Positions 25,596-35,303 are shown, counted from the stretch's first letter. The stretch: 45,628 bases of DNA from Gallionellales bacterium GWA2_60_142 (GCA_001801085.1 MGWR01000036.1:1-45628); one strand, 5' to 3'. Program-made: numbers and translations. Notes: generated by a model not told the origin, from the letters alone.

Positions 25596-27710
25596 TTATC
25601 CCGCGTTTTTCACGCGAACGATCCTCACCACTTCGGGGATCTTGCGCAGGCTGCGCATCACATTGGCGAGGTGAAGGCGGTGGTTTACTTCCAGTGTGAA
25701 GTGCAGCGCGGTGTATTCGCCCTCGTTGACGAAGCTGACGTTGCTGATGTTGGACTCCGCCACGGCGATCGCGGCGGCGACCTTGGCCAGCACGCCGCGC
25801 TGGTTGGCGACCATCAGCTTGATGCCGACATCGAAAGAGCGGTTGATGTTCTTGTCCCACACCACGTCCAGCCACTGCTCGCCCGTGCTGTGGCCGCGGC
25901 GCAGTGTCGGACAGTCGTGGGTGTGGATCACCAGTCCCTGCCCGCTCTTGATGATGCCGATGACCGGGTCGCCGGGGATGGGGCTGCAACACTTGGCGAA
26001 CTGCACCGCCATGCCTTCGGTGCCGTGGATCGTGATCACCGCGTTCGGCGCGACTTCGCCCGCTGCGGTCTCGCCGATGTTGGCTAGCTGGCGGGCGACC
26101 ACCATGTTCAGGCGGCGGCCGAGGCCGATGTCGGCGAGGATATCCTGCCGGGTCTTGACGCCGGTGTCGCGCAGCAGCTTGTTCCATTGTGTGTCGCCGA
26201 TGTCCTGCAGCTTGGTGCCGAGCGCGTGCAGCGCCTGGCTGAGCAGGCGCTCGCCGAGCTGGGCGGATTCGCCCGACTGCATGGTCTTCAGGAAATGGCG
26301 GATATGGCCGCGCGCCTTGCTGGTCGCGACGTAGCCCAGCCAGGCCGGGTTGGGTTTCGCATGCGGCGCGGTGATGACTTCGACGCGGTCGCCGTTGCGC
26401 AGCTCGGTACGCAGCGGAACCAGCTCGTGGTTGACCTTGACGGCGATGCAACGATTGCCGATGTCGGTGTGCACGTTATAAGCGAAGTCCACCGCCGTCG
26501 CCCCGCGCGGCAGCGACATGATCTTGCCCTTGGGCGTGAACACGTACACCTCGTCCGGGAATAGATCGACCTTCAGGTGATCCAGGAACTCGGACGAGTC
26601 GCTGCTCTGGCTCAGACTCTCCAGCAGTTCTTGCAGCCACTGGTGAGTCTTCTTGTGCAGGTCGTTGATGGATTCGTGGCCGCTCTTGTACAGCCAGTGC
26701 GACGCGACGCCGGCATCGGCGATGCGGTGCATCTCGTGGGTGCGGATCTGGATCTCGATCGGCGTGCCGAACGGGCCGAACAGCGTGGTGTGCAGCGACT
26801 GGTAGCCGTTCACCTTCGGGATCGCGATGTAGTCCTTGAACTTGCCGGGGATCGGCTTGTACAACCCGTGCAGCGCACCCAGCGCGACGTAACAGGAGGG
26901 CACGTCATCGACCAGCACGCGGAAGCCGTAGATGTCGAGCACCTCGGCGAAGGCCAGCGATTTCGACTGCATCTTCTTGTAGATGCTGTAGATGTCCTTC
27001 TCGCGGCCGGTCACGTCGGCCTGGATATGCTGGTCGCCCAAGCGCTGGTAGATCGCGACGAGTATCTTGCTGACCACCTCGCGGCGGTTGCCGCGCGCGA
27101 CCTTGAGCGCCTTGGACAGCACCGCATAGCGGTTCGGATGCAAGTGCTTGAAGCTCAGGTCTTCGAGTTCGTGATAGATGTCGTGCAGGCCGAGGCGATT
27201 GGCGATGGGCGCGTAGATGTCCATCGTCTCGCGCGCGATGCGCTCGCACTTCTCGCGTTCCATCGATTCCAGCGTGCGCATGTTGTGCAGCCGGTCCGCC
27301 AGCTTGATAAGAATGACGCGCACATCGCGCGCCATCGCCAGCAGCATCTTGCGGAAGTTCTCCGCTTGCGCGTCCTCGCGGGTCTCGAACTGCAGGCGAT
27401 CCAGTTTGCTCAGGCCGTCTACCAGCTCTGCAACAGGTTTGCCGAACTTCGCGGCGATGTCGTCGCCGGTGATGTCGGTGTCTTCGACCACGTCATGCAA
27501 TAACGCGGCGACGATAGCCTGCACGTCGATGTGCAGGCTAGTCAGGATGCGGGCAACGGTGATCGGGTGGGTTACGTAAGGTTCGCCGGACTTGCGCAAC
27601 TGTCCTTCGTGCGCGGCCCGGCTGAATTCGATGGCCTCACGGACGTGTTCGACGTCCTGCGGCTTGAGATAGGCAGAGACTTCTTCGAGCAGTAGATCCG
27701 CGTCGGCCAT
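25596..27710 (-). CDS. spoT: Bifunctional (p)ppGpp synthetase/hydrolase SpoT
   Basis: A 704-residue stringent-response enzyme. The N-terminal HD hydrolase domain is intact (YVTHPITVARIL, LLHDVVEDTDIT, KLADRLHNMRTL). The synthetase domain follows (GREKDIYSIYKKM, YGFRVLVDD, GYQSLHTT, EIQIRT), then a TGS domain (VYVFTPKGKIMSLPRGATAVDFAY) and a C-terminal ACT domain. An intact HD site favours SpoT over RelA. It is the last gene of the minus-strand run yicC-gmk-rpoZ-spoT, 11 bp after rpoZ; rpoZ-spoT adjacency is common in proteobacteria. Confidence 0.96.
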   Translation of the reverse strand: MADADLLLEEVSAYLKPQDVEHVREAIEFSRAAHEGQLRKSGEPYVTHPITVARILTSLHIDVQAIVAALLHDVVEDTDITGDDIAAKFGKPVAELVDGLSKLDRLQFETREDAQAENFRKMLLAMARDVRVILIKLADRLHNMRTLESMEREKCERIARETMDIYAPIANRLGLHDIYHELEDLSFKHLHPNRYAVLSKALKVARGNRREVVSKILVAIYQRLGDQHIQADVTGREKDIYSIYKKMQSKSLAFAEVLDIYGFRVLVDDVPSCYVALGALHGLYKPIPGKFKDYIAIPKVNGYQSLHTTLFGPFGTPIEIQIRTHEMHRIADAGVASHWLYKSGHESINDLHKKTHQWLQELLESLSQSSDSSEFLDHLKVDLFPDEVYVFTPKGKIMSLPRGATAVDFAYNVHTDIGNRCIAVKVNHELVPLRTELRNGDRVEVITAPHAKPNPAWLGYVATSKARGHIRHFLKTMQSGESAQLGERLLSQALHALGTKLQDIGDTQWNKLLRDTGVKTRQDILADIGLGRRLNMVVARQLANIGETAAGEVAPNAVITIHGTEGMAVQFAKCCSPIPGDPVIGIIKSGQGLVIHTHDCPTLRRGHSTGEQWLDVVWDKNINRSFDVGIKLMVANQRGVLAKVAAAIAVAESNISNVSFVNEGEYTALHFTLEVNHRLHLANVMRSLRKIPEVVRIVRVKNAG

Positions 27711-27721
27711 GCAGAATCAAT

Positions 27722-27928
27722 TTAGGCTTGACCGCGGTTCAGGATTTCCTTGCCGACCTTGCCTTCGCTGATTTCACGTAGCGCGATGACGGTGGGCTTG
27801 TCCTTGCTTTCCTCGACCAGATGGGTCGCGCCGTTTGCAAGTTGGCGAGCGCGATAGGCGGCTGCCAAGGTCAGTTCGAAACGGTTGGGGATAAAGGTGA
27901 GGCATTCCTCGATAGTGATACGGGCCAT
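27722..27928 (-). CDS. rpoZ: RNA polymerase omega subunit
   Basis: A 68-residue protein that assists assembly of the beta' subunit and ppGpp binding. The family core is [28 protein letters not shown], and [16 protein letters not shown]. It lies 5 bp after gmk and 11 bp before spoT, the usual gmk-rpoZ-spoT order. Confidence 0.97.
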   Translation of the reverse strand: MARITIEECLTFIPNRFELTLAAAYRARQLANGATHLVEESKDKPTVIALREISEGKVGKEILNRGQA

Positions 27929-27933
27929 GGTGT

Positions 27934-28551
27934 TTACTCCGGATGCTGTAACTGGTTGATCAATTCCTGATGACGGGACAACTGCGCCGAACCGCGCACT
28001 CTGGCGGCCAGAGCCACCGCGTTCAGCTCGCGCAACGCCTCGTTCAGATTGTCGTTGATAATAACATAGTCGAATTCGGCGACATGGGCGACATCGTCGC
28101 GCACCGCCGCCATGCGCCGCGCGATGACCTCGTCGTTGTCCTTGCCGCGGCCCTTCAGACGCTGTTCCAGCGCTTCCAGCGACGGCGGCAGGATGAAGAT
28201 GCTGATGCAGTGCGGGAACAGGCGGCGCACCTGCGCCGCGCCCTGCCAGTCGATCTCCAGCAGGATGTCTCGTCCCTGTTCGATTTCCTTTTCGATCCAG
28301 CGCTGCGACGTGCCGTACATGTTGCCGTAGACCTCCGCGCTCTCGAGGAACTCGCCGTTCTTCATCATCGCGACGAAGGTCTCGCGGCTGACGAAATGGT
28401 AGTCCCTGCCGTCGGTCTCGCCGGGACGCGGGTTGCGCGTGGTGTAGGAGACGGACAGGTTGATCAGCGGATTGATTTCGAGCAGCGCGCGCACCAGGCT
28501 GGTCTTGCCCGCGCCGGACGGCGCGCTGACGATGAACAGATTTCCGGACAT
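27934..28551 (-). CDS. gmk: Guanylate kinase
   Basis: A 205-residue enzyme that phosphorylates GMP to GDP. The P-loop is [11 protein letters not shown] (residues 9-19). The GMP-binding signature [21 protein letters not shown] is followed by the lid and [11 protein letters not shown]. It lies 5 bp after yicC on the same strand. Confidence 0.97.
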   Translation of the reverse strand: MSGNLFIVSAPSGAGKTSLVRALLEINPLINLSVSYTTRNPRPGETDGRDYHFVSRETFVAMMKNGEFLESAEVYGNMYGTSQRWIEKEIEQGRDILLEIDWQGAAQVRRLFPHCISIFILPPSLEALEQRLKGRGKDNDEVIARRMAAVRDDVAHVAEFDYVIINDNLNEALRELNAVALAARVRGSAQLSRHQELINQLQHPE

Positions 28552-28556
28552 ATCTT

Positions 28557-29435
28557 TTACTCCAGGTTTTGAATTTGTTCGCGCATCTGCTCGATCAGGA
28601 TTTTCATCTCCATCGCGCTGCGCGAGACTTCCGCATCGACCGACTTCGAGCCGAGCGTATTCGCCTCGCGGTTCAGTTCCTGCATCAGGAAATCCAGTCG
28701 TTTGCCGACCGCGCCGCCCTGCGCCAGGATGCGGCGCATCTCTGTCAGGTGGCTAGCCAGCCGGGACAGTTCCTCGTCGACATCGATCTTGCTGGCGAAC
28801 AGCGTGATCTCTTGGCGGATGCGTTCGTCGAACAGATCGCTTGCTGGGGTGTTTTGCAGCGCCTCCCGCAGCCTCGCGGTCAGCTTCTGTTCGTAGGCGG
28901 CGATGGCCGCCGGCACATGCGGCATCACGCCTTCGCGCAACGCCTCGATCTTCTCCACGCGTTGCAGCAGGAAATCCTTCAGTTTCTCCCCCTCGCGGGC
29001 GCGGGAGGCCGAGAATTCCTGCAGCGCCTCCTGCAGCAGGCCGAGCAGCGCGCCGCGCAACTCGTCCGCCGAGGCGGAGGGCGTCTCCAGCACGCCTTGC
29101 CACTTGAGCACGTCGGCCACGCTCAAGCTGCGTGCATCCGGCAGCGCGGCCTGCACCTCGCGGTTCCAGTCGGTCAGCTGCTGCAGCAGGTCGCGGCTCA
29201 GCGTCGCGCCGCTTTGCGCCGAGCGCGCCGCGTAATTGATGCGGCATTCCACCTTGCCGCGCTGCAACTGGGCGGAGATCGCCTCGCGCATCGCGCCCTC
29301 GAAGGCGCGCAGCTCGTCTGGCATGCGCAGCTGAATGTCCAGATAGCGGTGATTGACGGCGCGCAGCTCCAGCGTCAGCGAACCGCTGTCGAGTTCCGCG
29401 CCGGTGGTGGCGTAGCCGGTCATGCTAAGGATCAT
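28557..29435 (-). CDS. YicC family endoribonuclease
   Basis: A 292-residue member of the YicC family (YicC-N plus DUF1732 domains); E. coli YicC has been linked to RNA turnover. The start MILSMTGYA is the family N-terminus, and the [24 protein letters not shown] and [21 protein letters not shown] segments are characteristic. An upstream in-frame ATG (29468) would add unconserved residues. It is the first gene of the minus-strand run and is divergent from the PP2C gene. Confidence 0.92.
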   Translation of the reverse strand: MILSMTGYATTGAELDSGSLTLELRAVNHRYLDIQLRMPDELRAFEGAMREAISAQLQRGKVECRINYAARSAQSGATLSRDLLQQLTDWNREVQAALPDARSLSVADVLKWQGVLETPSASADELRGALLGLLQEALQEFSASRAREGEKLKDFLLQRVEKIEALREGVMPHVPAAIAAYEQKLTARLREALQNTPASDLFDERIRQEITLFASKIDVDEELSRLASHLTEMRRILAQGGAVGKRLDFLMQELNREANTLGSKSVDAEVSRSAMEMKILIEQMREQIQNLE

Positions 29436-29530
29436 GGGAAATGCGTCCGAAAAGTGACAGCCAAACAAATGACTGTGCTGAAAGCGCGCATTATATTACG
29501 ATTGGCAACTTTCAATTCATTCCCCGGCTC

Positions 29531-30325
29531 ATGAAGTTCTCGGTTCATCAGGCCAGCCACATTGGCAACCGCAAATATAATCAGGATCGCGTCGCCTACG
29601 CCTATACCGGCGATGCGCTGCTGCTGGTGCTGGCCGACGGCATGGGCGGGCACCTGCACGGCGAGGTGGCGGCCGGGCTGATCATTGATACTTTCGCCGA
29701 GCAGTTCGGGATCGAAGCGCACCCGTGCATCGAAGCGCCCGAGCGATTCATCGGCGAGGCGATGAAACAAGCGAACGAACGCATCATGAAGTTCCCGCAC
29801 GATCCAGCCAAGGGCGGCTTTCCCGGCTCGACCTGCGTGGCCGCACTGATCCAGGACGGCAAGATGTACTGGGGACACGCGGGCGACTCCCGTCTGTACC
29901 TGTTGCGCGACGGCAAGATACAGGCGCGCACCCATGACCATTCGATGGTCTATCAATGGATGGAATGGGGAGTCATCACCCCCGAGGAGGCGCGTGTTCA
30001 CCCTCAGCGCAACCAGATCACCAACTGCCTCGGCGGCCAGAGTGACATGTTCTACATGGAGCCCGGCGAGCCGGTGGCGCTATGCTCGGGCGATGTCCTG
30101 CTGCTCGGCAGCGATGGCCTGTGGGGGCCGTTTCTCGACGATGAATTCATCAAGGCTTTTGCGACAGGCCCCGTTACGGAAGTGCTGGACGGCTTGGTCG
30201 CGCGCGCACTGGAGCGGGAGAGCGGCCACTCCGACAATGTCACCGGCCTTGCGATACGCTGGGGCGACAGCGAGGCCGCGCACGACAGCATCGATCCGGT
30301 CTGTCACATCCTCGAAATTCATTGA
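29531..30325 (+). CDS. PP2C-type Ser/Thr protein phosphatase
   Basis: A 264-residue soluble phosphatase. Metal-binding motifs are NRKYNQDR, ADGMGGH, GDSRLYLLRDG, SDGLWG and the C-terminal DNVTGLAI, covering the standard PP2C/Stp set. These enzymes remove phosphate from Ser/Thr, often opposing a Hanks-type kinase. No kinase gene is adjacent, so its partner is unknown. The ATG at 29531 starts directly before FSVHQASHIGNRKYNQD, the natural domain beginning. No good Shine-Dalgarno is visible. Confidence 0.9.
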   Translation: MKFSVHQASHIGNRKYNQDRVAYAYTGDALLLVLADGMGGHLHGEVAAGLIIDTFAEQFGIEAHPCIEAPERFIGEAMKQANERIMKFPHDPAKGGFPGSTCVAALIQDGKMYWGHAGDSRLYLLRDGKIQARTHDHSMVYQWMEWGVITPEEARVHPQRNQITNCLGGQSDMFYMEPGEPVALCSGDVLLLGSDGLWGPFLDDEFIKAFATGPVTEVLDGLVARALERESGHSDNVTGLAIRWGDSEAAHDSIDPVCHILEIH

Positions 30326-30329
30326 ACGA

Positions 30330-30381
30330 AGGGGTACGAGAAACTTTTGTGCGGGCACCCGCACGGCACGCCGTACCCCTA
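30330..30381. repeat. Palindromic REP-like repeat
   Basis: The outer stem AGGGGTACG (30330-30338) / CGTACCCCT (30372-30380) encloses an inner stem GTGCGGG-CA-CCCGCAC (30349-30364). The right end reads CCCCTAC, an inverted GTAG head. It lies between the PP2C gene and rph. Confidence 0.6.
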
Positions 30382-30409
30382 CATCATTTTATCCGGAGTA
30401 TTTAAGAAC

Positions 30410-31126
30410 ATGCGTCCAAGCGAAAGACAATCCAATCAGTTGCGCGACATCCGCATCACCCGCCGCTACACCAAACACGCCGAAGGCTCGGTGCTGATCG
30501 AATGCGGCGACACCAAGGTCATCTGCACCGCCAGCGTCGAGGAGCGCGTGCCGCCGCACAAAAAGGGTAGCGGCGAGGGCTGGGTGACCGCCGAATACGG
30601 CATGCTGCCGCGATCCACCGGCAGTCGCATGAGCCGCGAGGCCGCCAAGGGCAAGCAGTCCGGCCGCACTCAGGAGATCCAGCGCCTGATCGGCCGCAGC
30701 CTGCGCGCCGTGGTCGATCTGGGCAAGCTGGGCGAGCGCACCATCCAGCTCGACTGCGACGTGATCCAGGCCGACGGCGGCACGCGCACCGCCAGCATCA
30801 CCGGCGCATTCGTCGCACTGCACGACGCGGTGAGCGGCCTGATGGAACAAGGCCTGGTGAAAGAGAATCCGCTGAAGGATTTCGTCGCCGCGATCTCGGT
30901 CGGCATCTACGAAGGTACGCCGGTGCTCGATCTCGATTACGTCGAAGACTCCGCTTGCGACACCGACATGAACGTCGTGATGCTGGGCAGCGGCCACTTC
31001 GTCGAAGTGCAGGGCACGGCCGAGGGCCATCCCTTCTCGCGAGAAGAGATGGATACGCTGCTGGAGCTGGCGAAGAACGGTATCGCCCAACTGGTCGAGA
31101 TGCAGCGGACGGCGCTGACCGCATAA
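30410..31126 (+). CDS. rph: Ribonuclease PH
   Basis: A 238-residue phosphorolytic 3'-5' exoribonuclease that trims tRNA 3' ends. Family segments are [93 protein letters not shown] and VQGTAEG. The length is standard and the frame intact. The start at 30410 matches the conserved N-terminus. It is followed 4 bp later by rdgB. Confidence 0.97.
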   Translation: MRPSERQSNQLRDIRITRRYTKHAEGSVLIECGDTKVICTASVEERVPPHKKGSGEGWVTAEYGMLPRSTGSRMSREAAKGKQSGRTQEIQRLIGRSLRAVVDLGKLGERTIQLDCDVIQADGGTRTASITGAFVALHDAVSGLMEQGLVKENPLKDFVAAISVGIYEGTPVLDLDYVEDSACDTDMNVVMLGSGHFVEVQGTAEGHPFSREEMDTLLELAKNGIAQLVEMQRTALTA

Positions 31127-31130
31127 CGCC

Positions 31131-31718
31131 ATGCAGAAACTGGTCATCGCCTCCAACAATCAGGGCAAGCTGCGCGAATTCCAGCGCATGCTGGCGCCGC
31201 TCGGCATCGAGGTGCTGACGCAGTCGCAACTGGGCATCTCCGAGGCCGAAGAGCCGCACTGCACCTTTGTCGAGAATGCGCTGGCCAAGGCGCGACACGT
31301 CAGCCGCGAGAGCGGCCTGCCGGCGCTGGCCGACGACTCCGGCATCTGCGTCGACGCGCTGGGCGGCGCGCCCGGTGTGATCTCGGCGCGCTACGCCGGC
31401 GACAACCCCAAGTCCGATGCGCGCAACAACGAGAAGCTACTGCACGAGATGCAGGGCATGACCGACCGCCATGCGCACTACTACTGCGTGCTGGTGCTGG
31501 TGCGCCATGCCGACGATCCGCAACCGCTGATCGCCGAAGGCGAATGGCATGGCATGATCGCGCACGAAGAGCGCGGCGACGGCGGCTTCGGCTACGACCC
31601 GATGTTCTGGCTGCCGGAGCTCGACAGGATGAGCTCCGAACTGGATCACGACGAAAAGGCGCAACTCAGCCACCGCGCCAAGGCGCTGAAGGTGCTGCTG
31701 GAGAAACTGAAGCTGTAG
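31131..31718 (+). CDS. rdgB: XTP/dITP diphosphatase (RdgB/HAM1 family)
   Basis: A 195-residue house-cleaning enzyme that hydrolyses ITP, dITP and XTP to monophosphates. Motifs are IASNNQGKLREFQ, FVENALAKARHV, ADDSGICVDALGGAPGV, SARYAG and GGFGYDPMFW. The TAG stop is part of the GTAGGG head of a REP-like palindrome. Confidence 0.96.
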   Translation: MQKLVIASNNQGKLREFQRMLAPLGIEVLTQSQLGISEAEEPHCTFVENALAKARHVSRESGLPALADDSGICVDALGGAPGVISARYAGDNPKSDARNNEKLLHEMQGMTDRHAHYYCVLVLVRHADDPQPLIAEGEWHGMIAHEERGDGGFGYDPMFWLPELDRMSSELDHDEKAQLSHRAKALKVLLEKLKL

Positions 31719-31766
31719 GGTGCGGTCCGCGCATCCCCAACCATCGGTGCGCGCGGCGCACCTCGC
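31715..31766. repeat. REP-like palindrome whose GTAG head supplies the rdgB stop codon
   Basis: GTAG at 31715-31718 is followed by a hairpin GGTGCG-GTCCG-CGCATCC with one bulged base. A partly complementary arm, GCGCGCGGCGCACC, lies at about 31752-31765. The TAG within GTAG is the stop codon of rdgB. The element fills the gap before hemW. Confidence 0.55.
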
Positions 31767-31769
31767 ACC

Positions 31770-32963
31770 ATGACCACTCATCCCTTACTTCCCGTCGGAC
31801 TCAAATCGCAGTCCGTGAATTTCCAGGCGCTGCCGCCGCTGTCGCTGTACATCCATATTCCGTGGTGCGTGCGCAAGTGTCCCTATTGCGACTTCAATTC
31901 GCACGAGGCTCGTATCGCCTTTCCGGAAGAGCAATACGTCGCCGCGCTGGTGCGCGATCTGGAACTGGCGTTGCCGCAGATATGGGGGCGCAAGGTCTAT
32001 ACGGTGTTCTTCGGCGGCGGGACGCCCAGTTTGTTGAGCGGCGAGAGCGTCGCCGAAATCCTGCGCCAGGTGCGCATGCTGCTGCCGCTAAGCGGTGATG
32101 CCGAGATCACGCTGGAGGCGAATCCGGGCACGGTCGAGGCGGAGCGCTTCGCGGCCTATCGAGATGCGGGGGTGAACCGGCTGTCGCTGGGCATCCAGAG
32201 TTTCGACGATACGCATCTCAAGGTGCTGGGCCGCATCCATTCCGCCGACGAGGCGAAGCGCGCGATAGTCATCGCACAGCAGCATTTCGATAACATCAAC
32301 CTCGACTTGATGTATGCGCTGCCGCAACAGACGCTGGAGCAAGCGTTGCAGGATGTGCAGACCGCGCTGTCGTTCGCGCCGCAGCACCTGTCCTGCTACC
32401 ACCTGACGCTGGAACCGAACACGCTGTTCCACCGCAACCCGCCGCCGCTGCCGGACGACGATGCCAGCGCGGAGATGCAGCAGCGCATCGAGGAATTGCT
32501 GGCGCAGCAGGGCTACGAGCATTACGAGACCTCGGCATTTGCGCGGCGCCGTGCGAAGCACAATATTAACTACTGGCAGTTCGGCGACTATCTAGGCATA
32601 GGCGCGGGTGCGCACAGCAAGCTGAGTTTTCCGGACAAGGTGTTGCGCCAGATGCGCTACAAGCAGCCGCAGGCCTATCTCGATGCCGTGTCGCGCGATG
32701 CGCCGGTGCAGGAGGAGCACGAGGTTGCGGCGGCGGATCTGCCGTTCGAGTTCATGATGAACGCGCTACGCCTGACCGAAGGCTTCGACAGCGCGCTGTT
32801 CCAGGAGCGCACCAGCCTGCCGCTGCTGGTGATACGTCGAGAACTGGAGCAGGCCGAGCAACGCGGGTTGCTGGTGTGCGACGGGACGCGTATCGCACCG
32901 ACGCTGCAAGGACAGCGGTTTTTGAACGATCTGCTGGAAATCTTTCTCAGGGATGCACCGTAG
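31770..32963 (+). CDS. hemW: Radical SAM family heme chaperone HemW
   Basis: A 397-residue HemW (formerly called oxygen-independent coproporphyrinogen oxidase-like). The radical SAM cluster motif is CVRKCPYCDF (Cys33, 37, 40), then FFGGGTPSLL, EANPGT, LGIQSFDD and NLDLMYALPQQT. HemW delivers heme to respiratory enzymes and is distinguished from HemN by its shorter N-terminus, as here. The order rph-rdgB-hemW is common in betaproteobacteria. Its TAG stop is part of a GTAGGG REP-like head. Confidence 0.93.
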   Translation: MTTHPLLPVGLKSQSVNFQALPPLSLYIHIPWCVRKCPYCDFNSHEARIAFPEEQYVAALVRDLELALPQIWGRKVYTVFFGGGTPSLLSGESVAEILRQVRMLLPLSGDAEITLEANPGTVEAERFAAYRDAGVNRLSLGIQSFDDTHLKVLGRIHSADEAKRAIVIAQQHFDNINLDLMYALPQQTLEQALQDVQTALSFAPQHLSCYHLTLEPNTLFHRNPPPLPDDDASAEMQQRIEELLAQQGYEHYETSAFARRRAKHNINYWQFGDYLGIGAGAHSKLSFPDKVLRQMRYKQPQAYLDAVSRDAPVQEEHEVAAADLPFEFMMNALRLTEGFDSALFQERTSLPLLVIRRELEQAEQRGLLVCDGTRIAPTLQGQRFLNDLLEIFLRDAP

Positions 32964-33038
32964 GGCACGGCGGTGTCAATTCCACATCCTGCTTGCTGGA
33001 TAGTGGATTGCCTGACTTTGTTACGCCATGCCCTACGA
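32960..33038. repeat. Inverted GTAGGGCA repeats between hemW and trmL
   Basis: GTAGGGCACGGCG (32960-32972) is the inverted complement, with one mismatch, of CGCCATGCCCTAC (about 33024-33036). The left TAG is the hemW stop. The right CTA is the trmL stop on the minus strand. The intervening 50 bp could serve as a terminator for both genes, but it has no T-run. Confidence 0.55.
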
Positions 33039-33506
33039 TATATCCGCCGCCCCCTCGAATCCGCATTGTCGCCACGCTTCGAACACCGTCACTGCGACGG
33101 TGTTCGACAGGTTCAGGCTGCGGTTGTCCGGCAGCATAGGCAGGCGCAGGCAGTGTCCGGCATCGAACTGTTCCAATACTTCGGCGGGCAGGCCGCGGCT
33201 TTCCGGGCCGAACAGGAAGGCGTCGCCGCGCCGATACTCGACGAGCTGAAACGGTGTCGAGCCCTTGGTGGTGAGCGCGAACACCCGCGTTTCGCCCAGC
33301 GACGCCAGGCAATCCGTCAGGCTGTCGTGTACGCGCAGCGTCGCGAACTCGTGATAGTCCAAGCCGGCGCGGATCAGCTGCTTGTCCTCCAGCGTGAAGC
33401 CCAGCGGTTTGATGAGATGCAACTGGCAGCCGGTGTTGGCGCACAGGCGGATGACGTTGCCGGTGTTGGGCGGAATTTCAGGCTGGTAGAGGATGACGTT
33501 GAACAT
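33033..33506 (-). CDS. trmL: tRNA (cytidine/uridine-34 2'-O)-methyltransferase TrmL
   Basis: A 157-residue SPOUT methyltransferase that methylates the wobble base of tRNA-Leu isoacceptors. The protein shows the N-terminal [24 protein letters not shown] and the knotted C-terminal [10 protein letters not shown] and [22 protein letters not shown], with the family's SLNLSN. It faces hemW convergently and is divergent from mshE. Confidence 0.95.
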   Translation of the reverse strand: MFNVILYQPEIPPNTGNVIRLCANTGCQLHLIKPLGFTLEDKQLIRAGLDYHEFATLRVHDSLTDCLASLGETRVFALTTKGSTPFQLVEYRRGDAFLFGPESRGLPAEVLEQFDAGHCLRLPMLPDNRSLNLSNTVAVTVFEAWRQCGFEGAADIS

Positions 33507-33597
33507 CGGATTAAAGCTTGTCAGTGTGGATAAAAAAGGCTAACTTCGCCGCCGCATGTCTCTCATGGCAAGAGACGATTCATTTCAGGGAAGAATT

Positions 33598-35301
33598 ATG
33601 GCGCGTCCGGAGAAGGTTCGCTTAGGCGATTTGCTGGTACAGCAACAACTCATCACGCTCGACCAGCTCAAGATGGTACTCGATCAGCAGCGTATCAGCG
33701 GCCGCAAGCTGGGGCGCGTGCTGGTCGATAATAAGCTGGTGACCGAGGAGCAAATCTCTGAGGCGCTCGCCAAGCAGCTCAACATTCCCTACATCAACCT
33801 CAAGTTCTTCAACATCAACCACGATCTGGTGCGGCTGTTGCCGGAGAACCAGGCGCGGCGTTTCCGCGCGATTGTGCTGGAAGAGCGCAACGGCATGTTG
33901 CAGATCGGCATGGCCGACCCGACCGACCTGACGGCTTTCGACCAGATTTCCCATATCGTCAAACGCGACATCAACCTTTCGGTGGTCACCGAGGGGCAGT
34001 TGCTGGAGTGCATCGATCGCGGCTACCGTCGCACCGACGAAATCACCGGCTTGGCGAAGGAGCTGAGCGAGGATCTTGGCGACAGTTATGTGGACTTCGG
34101 CGCGCTGGCCGGCAGCGCCGGGGCCGAGGAAGCGCCGGTAGTGAAGTTGCTGCAAACCATGTTCGAGGATGCCACGCAGATACGCGCGTCCGACATCCAT
34201 ATCGAGCCGCAGGAATCTCGGGTGGTCATCCGTTTCCGCATCGACGGTCTGATGCACTTGCAGATGGAGGCCGACAACAAGATTGCGCCCGCGCTGGTGT
34301 TGCGCCTCAAGCTGATGTCCGGTCTGGATATTTCGGAAAAGCGTCTGCCGCAGGACGGTCGCTTGCATGTGCGGGTGCGCGATCACGGCGTGGATGTGCG
34401 TATCGCCACCTGTCCGACGCAATACGGCGAATCGGTGGTGATGCGTCTGTTGCGGCAGGACAGCGGTATGGTGACGCTGGACAAGTTGGGCATGCCGCCG
34501 GACATGCTGAAGCGCTTCCGCGAACTCATTCGGCGCAGTTCGGGTATGGTGCTGGTGACCGGCCCGACCGGTTCCGGTAAAACCACCACGCTGTATGCCG
34601 CGCTGCAAGAGATCAACACCATCGACCAGAAGATCATCACCGTCGAAGACCCGGTGGAATACCGCCTGCCCGGTATCAATCAGGTGCAGGTCAACGAGAA
34701 GATCGACCTGACCTTTGCGCGAGTGCTGCGTTCCGCGTTGCGTCAGGACCCGGACGTGATTCTGGTCGGCGAAATGCGCGATGCGGAAACCGCGCAGATC
34801 GGCTTGCGCGCCGCGATGACCGGTCACTTGGTGTTCTCCACCTTGCACACCCGCGATACCGCCGGCACGTTGTTCCGTCTGGTGGACATGGGCGTACCGC
34901 GCTTCATGGTGGCCTCCTCGGTGCAGGTTATTCTCGCGCAGCGCCTGTTGCGCCGCGTTTGCAGCAGTTGCGCCCAGCCCTACGAGCCGACACCGCAGGA
35001 AGGCGAATGGTTGCAGTCCGAAGGGGTGACGCCGGATCGTTGGGTCGGGTTCATGAGCGGGCGGGGTTGCTCGTATTGCAACGGCACCGGCTATCACGGG
35101 CGCATGGGCGTGTACGAGATGCTGGAAATGAATCGCACCCTGGCCGAGGCGGCTGCCCATGACAGCTCGGTACACTTCATGAAGGCCGCGCGCGAGCACA
35201 TGCGCGGCAAGTCCATCCTCGATCATGCGATGGAAATGTTGCAGCAGGGACGCACCTCGGTGCCCGAAGTTATGCGCGTCAGCAATCAGGTCGAGGATTA
35301 G
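33598..35301 (+). CDS. mshE: MSHA-type pilus extension ATPase MshE (GspE/PilB family)
   Basis: A 567-residue cytoplasmic assembly ATPase. The N-terminal MshEN domain has two tandem motifs, RLGDLLVQQQLITLDQL (from residue 8) and KLGRVLVDNKLVTEEQI (from about 36), matching the pattern that binds cyclic di-GMP in Vibrio MshE. The ATPase core shows Walker A GPTGSGKTTT (residues 322-331), EDPVEYRL, the Walker B-like ILVGEMRDAETA and STLHTRD. The C-terminal zinc-type tetracysteine is CSSC..CSYC. I chose ATG 33598, which has GGGAAG upstream, over the in-frame ATGs at 33556 and 33565. It opens the msh locus; genes mshI-N are not in the window. Confidence 0.9.
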   Translation: MARPEKVRLGDLLVQQQLITLDQLKMVLDQQRISGRKLGRVLVDNKLVTEEQISEALAKQLNIPYINLKFFNINHDLVRLLPENQARRFRAIVLEERNGMLQIGMADPTDLTAFDQISHIVKRDINLSVVTEGQLLECIDRGYRRTDEITGLAKELSEDLGDSYVDFGALAGSAGAEEAPVVKLLQTMFEDATQIRASDIHIEPQESRVVIRFRIDGLMHLQMEADNKIAPALVLRLKLMSGLDISEKRLPQDGRLHVRVRDHGVDVRIATCPTQYGESVVMRLLRQDSGMVTLDKLGMPPDMLKRFRELIRRSSGMVLVTGPTGSGKTTTLYAALQEINTIDQKIITVEDPVEYRLPGINQVQVNEKIDLTFARVLRSALRQDPDVILVGEMRDAETAQIGLRAAMTGHLVFSTLHTRDTAGTLFRLVDMGVPRFMVASSVQVILAQRLLRRVCSSCAQPYEPTPQEGEWLQSEGVTPDRWVGFMSGRGCSYCNGTGYHGRMGVYEMLEMNRTLAEAAAHDSSVHFMKAAREHMRGKSILDHAMEMLQQGRTSVPEVMRVSNQVED

Positions 35302-35303
35302 CG

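Noticed and set aside
33535-33555. GGCTAAC upstream of mshE resembling the nrd palindromic element
   Set aside because: No matching GTTA arm or hairpin follows, so it is only a short chance match.
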